Shown one piece after another: positions 13,497 through 13,502 of a DNA stretch of 13,502 nt. The notes under the pieces were generated by a model. It saw nothing but the letters and a program-made list of their open reading frames with translations. It had not been told where the DNA came from and searched no databases. A program made the position numbers and the translations under genes. Origin of the DNA: Woronichinia sp035285405. GTDB taxonomy: Bacteria > Cyanobacteriota > Cyanobacteriia > Cyanobacteriales > Microcystaceae. The first letter of the stretch is position 1. Each line of letters starts with the position of its first letter. The stretch covers positions 1 to 13,502 of the forward strand of contig JAYKJI010000289.1 of NCBI GenBank assembly GCA_035285405.1. The letters run 5' to 3'.

Positions 13497-13502
13497 ATGA
13501 AT

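Overview
The window looks like chromosomal DNA from a cyanobacterium, most likely a unicellular or colonial Chroococcales-type genome (Microcystis, Synechocystis or Woronichinia-like; the genus is inference). The main evidence is the octamer GCGATCGC (HIP1). I count 14 copies in 13.5 kb, against about 0.2 expected for a random 8-mer. The gene set also fits: a PAP/fibrillin protein, a HEAT-repeat bilin-lyase-like fragment, a DUF433/DUF5615 module, and a PP2C phosphatase with a zinc ribbon.

Layout. Positions 1-288 (minus) hold a DUF433 antitoxin overlapping a truncated DUF5615 PIN-like toxin; tandem 24-bp repeats lie upstream. A ricin-type lectin (502-960), a DUF1254/DUF1214 exported protein (1255-2862), a small K+ channel (3061-3771) and a flavin amine oxidase (3963-5336) follow, all on the minus strand and each separated by AT-rich spacers with inverted repeats. 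Positions 5337-7605 form a decay zone. It holds a hicB-like pseudogene with two stops (5757-6038), a HEAT-repeat C-terminal fragment (6795-7028), an mrp/apbC C-terminal remnant with a stop and a frameshift (about 7379-7602), and dispersed repeats. Two intact small minus-strand genes survive there: an exported cysteine-motif protein (6111-6527) and a tautomerase (6581-6790). A PAP/fibrillin protein (7606-8175) and an orphan ParA-family ATPase (8395-9288) lie on the plus strand. A minus-strand series follows: a zinc-ribbon/pseudokinase/PP2C phosphatase (10704-12650), rfbD (9730-10629) and a small exported helical protein (9344-9670). A membrane-anchored VOC/glyoxalase-like protein (12915-13496) is divergent from the phosphatase.

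The genes do not form one pathway; this is mostly a mosaic of single housekeeping and accessory genes. I did not find a convincing new multi-gene system. The observations most worth a second look are the three-part phosphatase, the dispersed repeat with four copies sharing a core, the inverted repeats whose arms are built from HIP1-like sequence, and the pseudogenes whose nonsense codons could all be C-to-T changes. No tRNA, rRNA, CRISPR array or intact insertion sequence was seen.
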